From NCBI RefSeq assembly GCF_022012335.1, contig NZ_JAKLTO010000004.1, positions 62,001 through 126,000 on the forward strand: a DNA stretch of 64,000 nucleotides, in the 5' to 3' direction. A model generated the notes under the pieces. That model saw nothing but the letters and a program-made list of their open reading frames with translations. It was not told the origin of the DNA and did no database searches. The position numbers and the translations under genes are program-made. Shown here piece after piece: positions 63,117 to 64,000 of the stretch. Origin of the DNA: Flavobacterium sp. SM15. Lineage in GTDB: Bacteria; Bacteroidota; Bacteroidia; Flavobacteriales; Flavobacteriaceae. Every line of letters begins with the position of its first letter. Position 1 is the stretch's first letter.

Positions 63117-63144
63117 TTTTTGAATCCGAACAGATATTTATAAG
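63117..63144 (+). promoter_or_regulatory. Phage promoter-like motif, class I (copy 2)
   Basis: TTTTTG, 11 bases, ATATTTATAAG, 33 bases before the small ORF at 63,178. It stands exactly as far from its ATG as copy 1 does from the sigma gene, apart from a four-base offset in start codons. Confidence 0.5.
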
Positions 63145-63177
63145 AAATAACAATAACGAACCCTAAAAAATAAAGCC

Positions 63178-63252
63178 ATGGGAATAACACTAACTGAAGA
63201 AGATTTCAATGAAATGATTGATAACGAAAACCAAAAATACCAGAACCAATAA
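63178..63252 (+). CDS. Tiny phage ORF, 24 residues
   Basis: MGITLTEEDFNEMIDNENQK with four more residues, ending in TAATG shared with the next ORF. The acidic peptide has no recognised function; it may only lead translation of the next gene, but the coupled overlap supports that it is translated. Confidence 0.45.
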   Translation: MGITLTEEDFNEMIDNENQKYQNQ

Positions 63253-63398
63253 TGAAACTAACTGACAAATTACCAGCTAACCCAGAACTAAGAGCAATCA
63301 TAATTCAACTAAGAAAGTTGAAACGTAACCAAAAATTACTGGCTGAATTATTCAAGCTGGAAACCTATTCCGAAACAACTAATACCAATGACAACTAA
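63252..63398 (+). CDS. Small phage protein, 48 residues
   Basis: The short basic helical protein (MKLTDKLPANPELRAIIIQL then RKLKRNQKLLAELFKLE) starts in TAATG with the upstream ORF and overlaps the next gene by 11 bases. The overlaps on both sides suggest an operon of small phage genes. Function unknown. Confidence 0.5.
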   Translation: MKLTDKLPANPELRAIIIQLRKLKRNQKLLAELFKLETYSETTNTNDN

Positions 63399-63846
63399 CC
63401 AACAGAATTTTATACAAGCTTCCGAAATCGAACGCCAGAAAATGGAACAGCTATTTAAACAACACGGTGTAAGCAGCTACTACTTTACCAATACGGATAG
63501 TTATGACCAAGAAGATGGATATTACACTGGTTCAACAACAAACCTACCAATTGTGTTTGAAGTTAAGAACCGTGATATTCCATCAGATAAGTACAATACA
63601 ATCTTCATCAGCAAATCCAAGGTTGAACATCTGTTATCCATATCAAAAGAAACTGGTGATGTTCCAATGGTATTTTGGTTCTTTAACGATGGCAAATATT
63701 ACTACCAACAGTTGTACCACAACCAGTATTATTCATCAGTTCCTACGATTGTACCGACAACAACGGTAGGAGCGGGGGGCGTAAAAGAATATGAAGATAT
63801 GATTCACTTCAACATAACACCAAAGCAATTGAAAACGATTAACTAA
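63388..63846 (+). CDS. Phage hypothetical protein, 152 residues
   Basis: The 152-residue protein is aromatic- and Tyr-rich (SSYYFTNTDSYDQEDGYYTG, NDGKYYYQQLYHNQYYSS), acidic and without membrane or Cys motifs. It belongs to the operon of small genes downstream of the class I motif at 63,117. Function unknown; early or middle phage genes of this type often modify the host. Confidence 0.65.
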   Translation: MTTNQQNFIQASEIERQKMEQLFKQHGVSSYYFTNTDSYDQEDGYYTGSTTNLPIVFEVKNRDIPSDKYNTIFISKSKVEHLLSISKETGDVPMVFWFFNDGKYYYQQLYHNQYYSSVPTIVPTTTVGAGGVKEYEDMIHFNITPKQLKTIN

Positions 63847-64000
63847 ATGAACAGATACCAATTACTAAAGAAAAACCACGAAACAATGTACCAGTTTATC
63901 AAAGCTGGTATTTTGTCGTTTATAGTACTAAGAGATATTGAAATATATGAAGAGTACCAACAGCTAAAAAAGATGAAAAACAATGAAGCTAAATTTCTTT
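63847..64000 (+). CDS. Partial small phage ORF, cut by the window edge
   Basis: The ATG at 63,847 lies one base after the previous stop. The frame (MNRYQLLKKNHETMYQFIKA, then GILSFIVLRDIEIYEEYQQL) is open to the end of the window. It is Lys- and Tyr-rich and mostly helical. Its end and function cannot be seen. Confidence 0.5.
   Translation, partial: MNRYQLLKKNHETMYQFIKAGILSFIVLRDIEIYEEYQQLKKMKNNEAKFL

Noticed and set aside
63117..63144. T4-like late promoter TATAAATA in reverse at the class I motif
   Set aside because: Only one of three copies gives TATAAATA when reversed, and the genes read the other way.
31951..64000. Integrase, excisionase or transposase in the phage-like region
   Set aside because: No tyrosine or serine recombinase or DDE motif was seen; such a gene may lie beyond the right edge.
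1..64000. tRNA or rRNA genes
   Set aside because: No cloverleaf with a T-loop GTTCGA-type core or rRNA-like conserved block was found by eye; a covariance search would be decisive.

Overview
The window reads as a chromosome of a Flavobacteriaceae member (Bacteroidota, Flavobacterium-like) joined to a phage or prophage genome. The chromosomal part (about 1-31.4 kb) is AT-rich, with housekeeping genes on both strands, Bacteroidota lipoproteins and SusC-like/TonB-fold outer-membrane proteins, TAnnTTTG-type promoters, and a release factor 2 gene with the classic programmed +1 frameshift.

Chromosomal layout: a lipoprotein; EttA-type ABC-F ATPase; a one-component-like hybrid histidine kinase; PAP2 phosphatase; DEAD-box helicase; two histidine-utilisation genes (formimidoylglutamase, imidazolonepropionase) around a coiled-coil membrane protein; CorA; a DUF1003 protein; FumC; a 53-residue membrane protein; an outer-membrane beta-barrel receptor; ArsC-like reductase; CPBP protease with a MenE-like ligase; DoxX; M1 aminopeptidase; a DUF1566-like lipoprotein; acyl-CoA carboxylase beta chain; a DUF47/PiT phosphate-uptake pair; a beta-barrel protein; prfB; threonine aldolase; and an RluA-type pseudouridine synthase. 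From 31.36 to 31.95 kb lies a junction with a gene remnant, an orphan terminator and a 46-codon ORF.

Phage part (about 31.95-64 kb, open at the right edge). First comes cargo: a PRTase + DprA-like pair matching the ShosTA toxin-antitoxin/anti-phage arrangement; a lipoprotein polymorphic toxin with an AHH nuclease tip and its Imm11-type immunity protein; and an unrecognised three-gene membrane cluster. Next is a leftward control module (HTH protein, small protein, HNH homing endonuclease) next to a 22-bp tandem array and an AT-rich, repeat-laden 800-bp region that may be a replication origin. Then come rightward lysis, DNA methyltransferase, prohead protease, capsid, portal, connector, fibre, holin, terminase, tail and tape-measure genes, many coupled by TAATG overlaps, and finally a phage sigma factor and small ORFs. 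No integrase, tRNA, rRNA or CRISPR array was seen.

Three things stand out in the phage half. By eye it has no GATC site from 31,355 to 64,000 (and apparently no CCGG), although the chromosome has many; the cargo genes share this, so they look like long-term phage residents. Two promoter-like motifs recur in its gene gaps: TTTACA-N17-TAnnnT (six sites) and TTTTTG-N11-ATATTTATWAR (three sites, one ahead of the sigma gene). Neither is the host TAnnTTTG form. The cargo operon, by contrast, begins with a host-type TAnnTTTG box.
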